DNA of 64,000 bases from Shewanella pealeana ATCC 700345 (GTDB lineage: Bacteria; Pseudomonadota; Gammaproteobacteria; Enterobacterales; Shewanellaceae): contig NC_009901.1 in NCBI RefSeq assembly GCF_000018285.1, forward strand, positions 3,905,001 to 3,969,000, in the 5' to 3' direction. This document shows positions 16,955 through 25,328 of this stretch, piece by piece; positions within the stretch are counted from its first letter, which is position 1, and each line of letters starts with the position of its first letter. The notes beneath the pieces were generated by a model that saw nothing but the letters and a program-made list of their open reading frames with translations, was not told the origin of the DNA and ran no database searches. Position numbers and translations under genes: made by a program.

Positions 16955-19012
16955 TTAGAACCTTACCGAGGCCACATTGATAGCATCGATAACATCGCTG
17001 GCAGACAAGATCACTGGCAGTGCAATCCCCTCTGGCGCATTCGGGCCGTAAACCACGTTAAAGGGCACACCAAAGCGGTTATGGCTCTGTAAATACTCGG
17101 TTATTGGCTTCGATGGTTTAGTCCACTCCCCCTCCATCAACACGATATTGTCAGCCTTTAATTCGCTGTATACCGGATCTTGTAAGATCACCCCAACCTT
17201 GTTGGCTTTACAGGTAATACACCAATCGGCAGTCACATCGACAAATACGGTCTTGCCTGCCGCAACTTGTCTCGCGATTTCAGGCTCATTCAACATATGC
17301 CATTCTAAGTCGGTTGGTAACGGCTGCGCCCACCTGTTAGATGTAGAAAATGCCCCAACGGCTATCACCATAATTCCGACGCTGACACTGGCGATAACAG
17401 CAGCTTTTCCTTGAACTTTGGCCATCAACACTAAAAACAACAGTACTAAAGTGCCAGCCGCAATCCACAAGTAAGCAGCCGGTATAAAGTTGGCTAACAG
17501 ACTAAGTAGCCACAGACTAGTCAGTACCAAGAGGCCGGAGAACACCACTTTAACCACACTCATCCAGCGGCCCGGTTTAGGGAAATAACGCGCAACTTGA
17601 GGAAACGCAGCCACTAGCAACCAAGGTAACGCCATGCCTAGCGCTAAGGCGCTAAAGATAACAAATAGACTCAATACGTCAGCGCCAAGGGCGAAGGCCA
17701 CCGCAGTACCAAGAAATGGTGCGCTGCACGGCGTCGCAAGTAAGGTCGCAAACATGCCTTGCAAGAAATGTCCGCGGTGATCATTACCGCCAGTGGTTGC
17801 CAACTTAGTTTGCAAACTCGATGGTAAGTTAATCTCAAACGCGCCCAACATATTGATGGCAAATATCGCGGTAACTACCGCCATAAAACCAATAAACCAA
17901 GGGTTTTGGAACTGTACCCCCCAACCTATCGCCTGCCCGGTAAATTTAAGGATTAAGATAAATCCTGCAAGCAACCAAAATGACACTAAAATCCCCAAGG
18001 CAGAGGCGATAAACTGCTGGCGGATTTGCTTAACTTGTAGATTTGGCGCCGCTATCACTGAACTTAATTTCATGCCTAGAACCGGTAACACGCAGGGCAT
18101 GACATTTAAAATCAGGCCACCTAATAGCGCGATAACTAGCATGCTCAGTAGCGAATGGCCGCTAGCTTGAATGGTGATGCCGCTAACGTTTGCAACAAAC
18201 TCTAATGCCTGCTCTTTATCCATCACCGTAAGGTTTAACGACTTACCAATGAGCTCAGGCTCACCTAGCCAGCTTGTTGCATCAAAGATAGCTCGTAGCT
18301 TTTGCTGGCCGCTATCGGTGTCATAACGCTCGAACCGCACAAACTTAAAGGTGGTATCAGGCTCACCATCGATAATAAATTTTGGCATGCTCCAACCAGT
18401 ATCATCCATCTCCACTTGCAGTTGCTGCGCTTTTACATCCCAACCAAGCGTGACATCTTCTCGCTGCAATTTAACCGGTACTTTAGACACGGCTTTGTTG
18501 TAGGCAAACATGGCGTCAACATCAGCATTTAATGCAGTGGGGTCGATATCTAGGTTAAGCTCATAATCTGTTAATACACACACATTAGTGCATGACGACA
18601 GGGTAAATTTACCCTGTAAATGAGTGGGCTTATTTGTATCATCGAGTTGCAGCTGCATAGGAAAAGCAGCCTCATGGTGATAACCAAAGGTTTGTAGACC
18701 AAGTAGCGAGAATTGCTCAGGTGCAGGCCAGTCCCAATCGACTTGGTTTAAGTTGCTTGAGCCACTCCAGTCGATACTCGGCGCAATGCCGCCCTCACCA
18801 GGGCTACGCCAATAGGTTTTCCACTCACCATCGAGCTCAACTTCCAGCACCCCAGGCACTGTGTTACTGGCCTTATCGACCTCCCCCGTGAGCATAAACC
18901 TCACTTTTACTGGCGGGTGATTAGGGTTCTCTAGCCAGCCTGTTGACTGGGCAAATACCGGATTAGCTAATGCTAATAAACACACCAGAATAATCTGTTT
19001 TAATATTTTCAC
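16955..19012 (-). CDS. scsB: ScsB-like DsbD-family transmembrane thiol-disulfide interchange protein
   Basis: Brings reducing power from cytoplasmic thioredoxin to the periplasm. About 685 residues: signal peptide ending in NPVFAQS, a beta-rich periplasmic N-domain with a Cys pair (SSCTNVCVL), a DsbD-type membrane domain of about eight helices with the key segments NVMPCVLPV and ATPCSAPF, and a C-terminal thioredoxin domain with ADWCITCK. The start is taken at GTG 19012, preceded at eight bases by GGAG, rather than the upstream ATG at 19045. The large N-domain is typical of ScsB rather than DsbD. Expected partners are ScsC and ScsD. Confidence 0.9.
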   Translation of the reverse strand: MKILKQIILVCLLALANPVFAQSTGWLENPNHPPVKVRFMLTGEVDKASNTVPGVLEVELDGEWKTYWRSPGEGGIAPSIDWSGSSNLNQVDWDWPAPEQFSLLGLQTFGYHHEAAFPMQLQLDDTNKPTHLQGKFTLSSCTNVCVLTDYELNLDIDPTALNADVDAMFAYNKAVSKVPVKLQREDVTLGWDVKAQQLQVEMDDTGWSMPKFIIDGEPDTTFKFVRFERYDTDSGQQKLRAIFDATSWLGEPELIGKSLNLTVMDKEQALEFVANVSGITIQASGHSLLSMLVIALLGGLILNVMPCVLPVLGMKLSSVIAAPNLQVKQIRQQFIASALGILVSFWLLAGFILILKFTGQAIGWGVQFQNPWFIGFMAVVTAIFAINMLGAFEINLPSSLQTKLATTGGNDHRGHFLQGMFATLLATPCSAPFLGTAVAFALGADVLSLFVIFSALALGMALPWLLVAAFPQVARYFPKPGRWMSVVKVVFSGLLVLTSLWLLSLLANFIPAAYLWIAAGTLVLLFLVLMAKVQGKAAVIASVSVGIMVIAVGAFSTSNRWAQPLPTDLEWHMLNEPEIARQVAAGKTVFVDVTADWCITCKANKVGVILQDPVYSELKADNIVLMEGEWTKPSKPITEYLQSHNRFGVPFNVVYGPNAPEGIALPVILSASDVIDAINVASVRF

Positions 19013-19185
19013 TTTTCTTTCTCCGCAAAAACGGCTCGCCACCAATCCAGCACTTTTAAGCTATTGGCTTAGCGATTAATAAACGGTTTATGTTAGGGGT
19101 TAGGCCCAATTTCGATAACGGCAATATAGCGATATAACAGCCTAATACCAATTGGCCTAAAACAAGCAAATTCAAGTAGCTGGGT

Positions 19186-19220
19186 ACTAGCTATTAATAC
19201 CTATCAGTATAAAAGCTAGT
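19186..19220. repeat. Hairpin with a repeat-A end motif in its loop
   Basis: Arms ACTAGCTATT and AAAAGCTAGT (one mismatch) flank the loop AATACCTATCAGTAT, a near copy of the repeat-A terminal motif. It lies between scsA and scsB. Confidence 0.5.
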
Positions 19221-19230
19221 GCAGTTGTTT

Positions 19231-19746
19231 TTATTCTTGGAAGCGGCACAGAGAAAGGTGGATACGCCTAGGCCTTGGCAGTACGGGGACATTCAGCGCC
19301 CCTTGTAGCACACGTGAGGCAATTGGGATAAGCGGAAAGATAAACAGCAACACCAATAACGGCATAATAGGTGGCTCGTCGAGGCACACTCTTAACGACT
19401 TTTCGGATAACTCACACTGCTTAAACTCTGAATCTTTAGCTTGGCTAACACTCAGCCCGCTAATATTGGCCTCACCAATGCTTGTGGCACTATTGCTTGC
19501 CTCGCTGGTGAGTTCAGCCGCACTTATGCTCGCATAGGTAGGTGAGCTGACATTTAGCTGCTCGAAAATCTGCAATACGCCACTATTTTGCGCCAAGCAA
19601 AATAAGACTAATATGGCAAAAACCATAACAGTCCAATACTTGTTTGTTTTACTAAAGCGCAAATGCGAGATAAATGACTCCGGTTCATCGTCAAAATAGA
19701 GGCTGACAACCACTATCGTAATTGTGGTATCAGCTAAGGTATTCAC
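19231..19746 (-). CDS. scsA: ScsA-like membrane protein
   Basis: Up to 171 residues with two hydrophobic segments (about 41-58 and 127-147) enclosing a hydrophilic, probably periplasmic loop with two Cys (QCELSEKSLRVC). The C-terminus is basic and ends RIHLSLCRFQE. Position before scsB, size and topology fit ScsA of the copper-sensitivity suppressor cluster. I match the C-terminal pattern from memory, so homology needs confirming. The frame opens with GTG and the true start may be internal (for example ATG at 19626). A 218-bp gap separates it from scsB, so it may be transcribed separately. Confidence 0.6.
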   Translation of the reverse strand: MNTLADTTITIVVVSLYFDDEPESFISHLRFSKTNKYWTVMVFAILVLFCLAQNSGVLQIFEQLNVSSPTYASISAAELTSEASNSATSIGEANISGLSVSQAKDSEFKQCELSEKSLRVCLDEPPIMPLLVLLFIFPLIPIASRVLQGALNVPVLPRPRRIHLSLCRFQE

Positions 19747-19824
19747 AGACTAAGACCGGACTTTTGTAAAAATAGTTCATCACCTAAGTCAATTATATTT
19801 CAACCGTTGAAAAAAAAAGCAAAA

Positions 19825-19865
19825 CAAGCAAATAAAACAACCAGCCGATATCAATCGACTGGCTG
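19825..19865 (-). terminator. Terminator after metE
   Basis: On the minus strand CAGCCAGTCGAT pairs fully (two G-T wobbles) with ATCGGCTGGTTG around a four-base loop, followed by a T-rich tract. Confidence 0.65.
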
Positions 19866-19910
19866 TATCTCGTAATGGCATTCATTACGCTAAAAGACTG
19901 TGCTACAAAT

Positions 19911-22181
19911 TTAGCTCAGTGTACGTCTTAAAATTTTCGTTGCCGCGACAAGGTTAACCAAGGCTGGCTCAACTTCATCCCAGGTGCGGGTCTTCAGGCC
20001 ACAATCCGGATTTACCCAAAGTTGCTCTACAGGTACCTTTTGCGCTGCCTTCTGCATCAAGCTAACAATCTCATCGACCGTTGGCGTATTCGGTGAATGA
20101 ATATCGTAAACACCCGGACCAATTTCATTCGGATAATTAAAATCTTCAAATGCATTTAACAGCTCCATTCTTGAACGGGATGTCTCTATGGTAATCACAT
20201 CGGCGTCCATCGCCGCAATTGCCGCTATGGTTTCGTTAAATTCGCTGTAGCACATATGAGTGTGGATCTGCGTTTCGTTTGTCACGCCTGCTGCACTTAA
20301 TTTAAAGGCATTAACCGCCCAGTTAAGGTAATGCTGCCAATCGCTCTTCTTCAGCGGCAGCCCTTCACGAAATGCTGGCTCATCAATTTGAATGATGCCT
20401 ATCCCCGCATTCTGCAGCTCGACCACTTCATCTCGAATGGCTAGACCAATTTGGGTCGCGATCTGCTCGCGACTGATATCTTCACGGGCAAACGACCAAT
20501 GCAAAATGGTAACAGGACCTGTCAGCATGCCTTTAACGGGTTTGTCGGTGAGGCTCTGAGCAAATTCAGCCCACTGCACCGTCATTGCCGCAGGACGTGA
20601 CACATCACCATAGATTAGCGGCGGCTTAACGCAGCGCGAACCATAACTTTGTACCCAACCAAACTGCGTAAAACCCACACCATCGAGCTGTTCGCCGAAG
20701 TATTCCACCATGTCATTGCGCTCTGCTTCACCATGAACCAGTACATCGATACCAAGCTTTAGCTGACGCTCAACGGTGTCGCGAGTCACTTGTCGAAGCT
20801 GGTCGTTATATTGCTCAAGGCTTATCTCCCCTTTACGCCAGCGGCTACGCAGGCCACGAATGGCTAGTGTTTGCGGGAAACTACCGATAGTCGTGGTAGG
20901 CAGTAACGGTAGCCTAAATTTCTGTCTTTGCGCCGCCTGCCTAACAGCAAACAGATCGTCACGCTCATAGTCCTGCTCTGTTAAAGCCGTGACTCTGGCT
21001 ATCACCTGTTGATTGGCCGCTTCGGCGCGAGCACTGCGTCTTGAGCGACACTCCACGACAATGGCTTTAGCCTCAACCGAATCAGCATCATTTAATAATA
21101 TTTTCAACTTACTCAGCTCTGTCAGCTTCTGTTTTGCAAATGAAAGCTGCTGTTTAAGCACAGGTGACAACGCTGTTTCGACTTCGAGATCGACTGGACT
21201 ATGAAGTAGAGAGCACGATGGCGCTAACCATAAACGTTGCTTGAGATCGCGAGCCACACTGCTTAGCTGCGCTGCAATATTATCTAGATCTGCCGCCCAC
21301 ACATTACGACCATTAATCACACCGGCAGACAAGACTTGCTCTTGGCCTAAGGTGGCGACAAATGTGCTTAACTGCTGTGGCGCCGTGACTAAATCAAGGT
21401 GTAAACCTGCAACAGGAAGCTTAGACACCAACGAGTGCTGATGAGCAATACTGCCGTAGTAGCTGGCTAATAATACCTTCAAGTCGCCCTCGGTTAATGC
21501 CGTATAGGTTTGACTTATCGCTGCTTGCCAATCACTTTCAAGCTCCAACGCTAGCACCGGCTCATCGAGCTGGATCCATTCAACGCCTTGGCTGTTAAAG
21601 CGAGTCAGTATTTTTTGATATGTTTCTAAAAGCTGTGGCAATAAACTTAATCTATCAAAATCTGAGCCCACCGATTTAGACAGATATAGAAATGATACCG
21701 GCCCAAGAATAACCGGCTTAGCTTGATAGCCAAGGGCTTGTACTTCGCTCACTTCTTCAAACAGCTGATCATAGCCAATTTCGAAAGTTTGATCCGCTGT
21801 CAACTCAGGCACAATATAGTGGTAGTTAGTGTTAAAAAACTTGGTCATTTCAGCTGCTGGCGCATCATTACCTGTTGGTGCTCTACCACGTCCGACTCGG
21901 AATAGTGTGTCGATATCTATGCCTGCATCTCCACGGTGCCGTTCAGGAATTGCCCCTAAAGTTGCACTCAATGTTAATACTTGATCATAAAAAGCAAAAT
22001 CACCAACAGGTAATAATTTCACCCCAGCATCTGCCTGCCACTGCCAGTGTGACTTACGCAAATCTCTCGATATATCAGTTAATTGAGATTGTTCAATTTC
22101 ACCACGCCAATACTTCTCTAAGGCAAACTTTAATTCACGAAAACGACCAATGCGTGGAAAACCCAAACTATTTAATTGCAT
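19911..22181 (-). CDS. metE: Cobalamin-independent methionine synthase
   Basis: Transfers a methyl group from 5-methyltetrahydropteroyl-triglutamate to homocysteine to make methionine. The 756-residue length and the twin-barrel layout match MetE. Seen are the N-terminal GFPRIGRFRELK, the linker TTTIGSFPQT (start of the catalytic half), the zinc-site residues in HTHMCYSEF and the late NPDCGLKTR. It is divergent from metR, with MetR and MetJ boxes in the shared region. The cell also takes up cobalamin (btuB here), so a B12-dependent MetH may exist elsewhere. Confidence 0.96.
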   Translation of the reverse strand: MQLNSLGFPRIGRFRELKFALEKYWRGEIEQSQLTDISRDLRKSHWQWQADAGVKLLPVGDFAFYDQVLTLSATLGAIPERHRGDAGIDIDTLFRVGRGRAPTGNDAPAAEMTKFFNTNYHYIVPELTADQTFEIGYDQLFEEVSEVQALGYQAKPVILGPVSFLYLSKSVGSDFDRLSLLPQLLETYQKILTRFNSQGVEWIQLDEPVLALELESDWQAAISQTYTALTEGDLKVLLASYYGSIAHQHSLVSKLPVAGLHLDLVTAPQQLSTFVATLGQEQVLSAGVINGRNVWAADLDNIAAQLSSVARDLKQRLWLAPSCSLLHSPVDLEVETALSPVLKQQLSFAKQKLTELSKLKILLNDADSVEAKAIVVECRSRRSARAEAANQQVIARVTALTEQDYERDDLFAVRQAAQRQKFRLPLLPTTTIGSFPQTLAIRGLRSRWRKGEISLEQYNDQLRQVTRDTVERQLKLGIDVLVHGEAERNDMVEYFGEQLDGVGFTQFGWVQSYGSRCVKPPLIYGDVSRPAAMTVQWAEFAQSLTDKPVKGMLTGPVTILHWSFAREDISREQIATQIGLAIRDEVVELQNAGIGIIQIDEPAFREGLPLKKSDWQHYLNWAVNAFKLSAAGVTNETQIHTHMCYSEFNETIAAIAAMDADVITIETSRSRMELLNAFEDFNYPNEIGPGVYDIHSPNTPTVDEIVSLMQKAAQKVPVEQLWVNPDCGLKTRTWDEVEPALVNLVAATKILRRTLS

Positions 22182-22205
22182 ATTGTATACCTTTTGATGT
22201 TAAGA

Positions 22206-22218
22206 TGAGGAAAATTCA
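22206..22218. promoter_or_regulatory. MetR box in the metE-metR intergenic region
   Basis: TGAG-GAAAA-TTCA matches the MetR consensus TGAA-N5-TTCA with one mismatch, 25 bp upstream of metE. A half site TGAATTTCA follows at about 22234. Confidence 0.65.
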
Positions 22219-22261
22219 GAGTTAACGCCCGTCTGAATTTCATATAACTAAACATAACAAT

Positions 22262-22285
22262 GGGCGTCTGGACGTCTAGAAGTTT
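22262..22285. promoter_or_regulatory. Three tandem MetJ boxes
   Basis: Consecutive octamers GGGCGTCT, GGACGTCT and AGAAGTTT match the metbox AGACGTCT at 6, 7 and 6 of 8 positions. Tandem array is what MetJ needs for cooperative binding. They sit between the divergent metE and metR starts. Confidence 0.7.
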
Positions 22286-22358
22286 ATTGTGTTAGCCTAT
22301 GTATTCGCAATCGAAACGAATTCAAGCGCAACATGAGCGAATTTCATGTGAGGATAAA

Positions 22359-23261
22359 ATGATAGAGCTTAGACATTTACGTACGCTAGTTGCCCTAAAG
22401 GAAAGCGGCAGCCTTGCTGGGGCAGCAAAAAAACGCTTCGTCACTCAGTCAGCACTCTCGCATCAGATCAAGGAATTAGAGACTCGTATTAACTCTGCTA
22501 TTTTTGTACGCAAGAGTAAGCCGCTCTCTTTCACACAAGAAGGCGCGAGATTACTCAACCTTGCTGAAGATATTCTACCTAAGGTGATCGAAACGGAGTT
22601 TGATCTCAAAAAGGGCCTAGAAGATGGAGATAATCACTTAGGTGTTGGCATCGAATGTCACAGCTGTTTCCGCTGGTTAATGCCTGTGATGGAAGAGTTC
22701 AGAAAGCAATATCCGCAAGCCGAACTCGATTTATCCAGCCGTCATCTGTTCGACTCGTTGAACGCACTAGAGCAAGGTGATCTGGATGTTGTACTGAGCT
22801 CAGATCCTGTGCCTGGTCAGTCAATTGCTTATCAGCATCTGTTTGATTTCGAAGTTAGATTAGTGGTGGCCAGTGATCACCCTCTAGCTCAGCAAGAATA
22901 TGTCACACCGAAACAGTTAGAGAATTTACCGATTTTAAGCTACCCGGTAGCACTCGAACGCTTAGATATATACCGCCACTTTTTAGAGCCGGCAGGCATT
23001 CAACCCGGTCCACAAGTAAAGTGTGATTTAACCATGATGCTGTTACAGCGAATTGCCTGTAAAGATGGTGTTGCCGCTTTGCCAAGCTGGTCGATAAGTG
23101 AGGCGCACGGCCTAAGTCTTACCAGTGTAAAACTGGGCCCTGAAGGGCTAAAGCGTCCACTTTTTGGGGCGTATCGTCGCAACGGCGCTAATGCTCGTTT
23201 AGCGCAACATTGGTTAGAGCTAGTGGCTAAAGAAGGTTTGGCAAAACAGAAGCTCAATTAA
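22359..23261 (+). CDS. metR: LysR-family methionine regulator MetR
   Basis: A 300-residue LysR protein: winged helix-turn-helix at residues 1-62 (SLAGAAKKRFVTQSALSHQI) and an effector domain. It is divergent from metE and is the expected homocysteine-responsive activator of metE. The start MIELRHLRTLVAL at 22359 is chosen because GTGAGGA precedes it and MetR proteins begin this way; an in-frame upstream ATG at 22299 would add a non-homologous extension. MetJ boxes in the promoter suggest S-adenosylmethionine repression as well. Confidence 0.93.
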   Translation: MIELRHLRTLVALKESGSLAGAAKKRFVTQSALSHQIKELETRINSAIFVRKSKPLSFTQEGARLLNLAEDILPKVIETEFDLKKGLEDGDNHLGVGIECHSCFRWLMPVMEEFRKQYPQAELDLSSRHLFDSLNALEQGDLDVVLSSDPVPGQSIAYQHLFDFEVRLVVASDHPLAQQEYVTPKQLENLPILSYPVALERLDIYRHFLEPAGIQPGPQVKCDLTMMLLQRIACKDGVAALPSWSISEAHGLSLTSVKLGPEGLKRPLFGAYRRNGANARLAQHWLELVAKEGLAKQKLN

Positions 23262-23277
23262 GTCTGAGTTAGTTAAC

Positions 23278-23305
23278 AAAAAGCCTGCATACTGCAGGCT
23301 TTTTT
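23278..23305. terminator. Bidirectional terminator between metR and the HDOD gene
   Basis: AAAAAGCCTGCA / TGCAGGCTTTTTT with a three-base loop, between convergent genes. Confidence 0.88.
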
Positions 23306-23311
23306 GGTTTG

Positions 23312-24040
23312 CTATATTGGGTTAAGCAATAAGTTTCTCTTTGTTAATACCCGCCTTAATACTAGGCCTGGAGAATTAACATTGTGTGTCTTTCGTAAAT
23401 TATGAGCAATCATAAACTCGCCGCTAAGATCATCATCTAGTCCTAATGACTCAAAAGCTTCTAGGGTCAGTGCTTGCTGCTGCTCCTCAATCACGGACTT
23501 AAGTAAGCTTAACGGGTAAGGCTCTGTGCGTTCCGAATTTAAGTAGGCAAATGCGGTCAGTGCGATAATGTCACCAAACACACTAAACAGTGCCAATGTT
23601 TGTACTTCATCAGGATTAATTTGCACACTATCCATTTGATATAACTGATCAACAGCATCTACTGCAATCGCTTCAGTCATTGCCCAGTAACCGTGAATGA
23701 GTTTCTTGTACGGTTCATTGAGCTCGTCTAAACGCTCTTTCAGATAGAAAGTAAAAGCATAGCGATAAATGTTAACTTGGCCCAAGCGCACTAAGGCGTC
23801 TTTTAAGGAACGATTCTTACTCGACTGAGCTGTGGCGTGATCTGCGCTGCTACTGCGCCATAGCAGGTGAGCAGATAACGCAGGATCAGACGAAACGATA
23901 TCAATGACATTGCGAATATCACCGTCTGCAATAATAGCCTTTTTCAATGGGATTAAAATCCCTCGACGACCTATTACCTGCTCTTCATTGCTGATAATGG
24001 CACGTACTTGAGTAAATACTTGCTGCTCAAGATCTGTCAT
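23312..24040 (-). CDS. HDOD-domain signalling protein
   Basis: A 242-residue cytoplasmic all-helical protein. The pattern ILIPLKKAIIADGDIRNVIDIV, SSDPALSAHLLW and SLKDALVRLGQVNIY is that of HDOD domains, which lack the metal-binding HD residues and act as signalling adaptors. No response-receiver or catalytic domain is fused to it. Single gene, with its own terminator shared with metR. Specific role unknown; family members occur in regulation of motility, biofilm and DNA damage responses. Confidence 0.78.
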   Translation of the reverse strand: MTDLEQQVFTQVRAIISNEEQVIGRRGILIPLKKAIIADGDIRNVIDIVSSDPALSAHLLWRSSSADHATAQSSKNRSLKDALVRLGQVNIYRYAFTFYLKERLDELNEPYKKLIHGYWAMTEAIAVDAVDQLYQMDSVQINPDEVQTLALFSVFGDIIALTAFAYLNSERTEPYPLSLLKSVIEEQQQALTLEAFESLGLDDDLSGEFMIAHNLRKTHNVNSPGLVLRRVLTKRNLLLNPI

Positions 24041-24182
24041 GTGAAACGTTAAACCTTATTCTTCTAATAATTATCGCTAACTAGTTTATACAGCTGGGTG
24101 GCCATCTATAAGTAGCTCGATTATATGTGCATTTATTTCAGGTAAATTAACCCATAATATGGCGTCAAAGGTCAAGCCATAT

Positions 24183-24463
24183 AATACCAATCAGTGTAAG
24201 AATTTGCTCTACTCAGAGCATTTTTGGCAAACTAATTCAAGGCGAATAGTTGAAAGAATGGCTATTCCCTTATGAAGCTGTTCAACGCAGAAGTAGGCAG
24301 CCAAAAACGCTCCAGAATGGCGAGTTTTAGCGCTCATGATGCTGTGACTCTTAAGGAACAAGAGGCTGCTTAACCGTAGAACAACTATGCTCTTCACTCG
24401 TTGCCTTGCCTCATAATCGCTAAACTCTCGCTGAGCGAGCAAATCTTTATACCGATTGGTATA
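24183..24463 (-). repeat. Interspersed repeat family A, copy 2 (MITE-like)
   Basis: A 281-bp element in the opposite orientation to the copies at 278 and 31133, bounded by AATACCAATCAGTGTA and ATACCGATTGGTAT. Internal blocks match the reverse complement of the others. It is slightly longer, with small internal insertions, and its ends have drifted most. It occupies the intergenic region between the HDOD gene and the SGNH lipoprotein gene. Confidence 0.78.
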
Positions 24464-24625
24464 AACCATTACCTTAACAAGTTTCGCCTATTTACGGTGT
24501 ATTAATTTACTCAAGCTGAAGAAATCTGTGATTGAACTAGCAATCCGCAAGCAGACTGAGGCCTTTAATTTAACTCTGAGCCATTTCGCGTAGCAATAAT
24601 CCATCAACATCTACATCAACCTTTA

Positions 24626-25231
24626 TTATATCGCCTGATAAATCGCCTCAGCCAGCGCTGTGTAGCCCTCGTCGTTTAGATGTATGGCATCAGACTTTTT
24701 ACTCGGAGTTCTCAATAGGCTACTCAAGGTATCTTCTACTAAAACCAGCTCATATTGCTCGGCTAATTCCGCATAAATAGGCGATGGTGACAGGAATAAG
24801 CTCTTTTGCGGCACGGCCACCAGCAGAACCGGGATCTGCTTAGCCTGTGCTATCTCGATCATCTGCGCTAAGTTAGCTTTGGTCGTTGCCAATGGCTGAT
24901 TACGAAGAAAGTCATTCCCGCCCTCTAATAAAATTAACAACTCAGGATCATGATGAGCCAATAGCTGAGCTAAGCGTTTCTTACCACCCGATGTAGTCTC
25001 TCCTGACACCCCGGCATTAATCACCTCAAAGCCGCTTATCCCTGCAAGTTGACTCGGGTAATCTTGGCCCTTACTCGCACCGACGCCATAGGTCAGGCTA
25101 TCACCAAAGGCTAGCACCCGCGCGTTTTCGGACAAGACTGGAATACTGGCACCAGAGCAAGCTTGCAATAACAGCAATGACAGTATGATGAGAGATCGGC
25201 CAAATGGCCTCAGTATCGACAAGTGTTTCAT
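24626..25231 (-). CDS. SGNH/GDSL esterase lipoprotein (TesA-like)
   Basis: A 201-residue arylesterase/lysophospholipase of the SGNH family. The lipoprotein signal ends LLLLQAC with Cys25, so the mature enzyme is lipid-anchored. Catalytic blocks: FGDSLTYG (Ser45), a Gly in block II, LLEGGNDFL (Asn of block III) and DAIHLNDEGY (Asp and His). Most TesA proteins are soluble in the periplasm; the anchored form is a small difference. Neighbouring btuB is on the same strand but separated by a terminator. Confidence 0.88.
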   Translation of the reverse strand: MKHLSILRPFGRSLIILSLLLLQACSGASIPVLSENARVLAFGDSLTYGVGASKGQDYPSQLAGISGFEVINAGVSGETTSGGKKRLAQLLAHHDPELLILLEGGNDFLRNQPLATTKANLAQMIEIAQAKQIPVLLVAVPQKSLFLSPSPIYAELAEQYELVLVEDTLSSLLRTPSKKSDAIHLNDEGYTALAEAIYQAI

Positions 25232-25270
25232 TGGTACGCCTACTTATGAGTTTGCCAATTTATAACATAA

Positions 25271-25296
25271 AAAAGCCAGACACAATGTCTGGCTTT
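25271..25296 (-). terminator. Terminator after btuB
   Basis: AAAGCCAGACA / TGTCTGGCTTT hairpin with a three-base loop, 33 bp beyond the btuB stop on the minus strand. Confidence 0.8.
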
Positions 25297-25328
25297 CTTC
25301 CTATAACAATAGTATTAGCTATAGGTAA

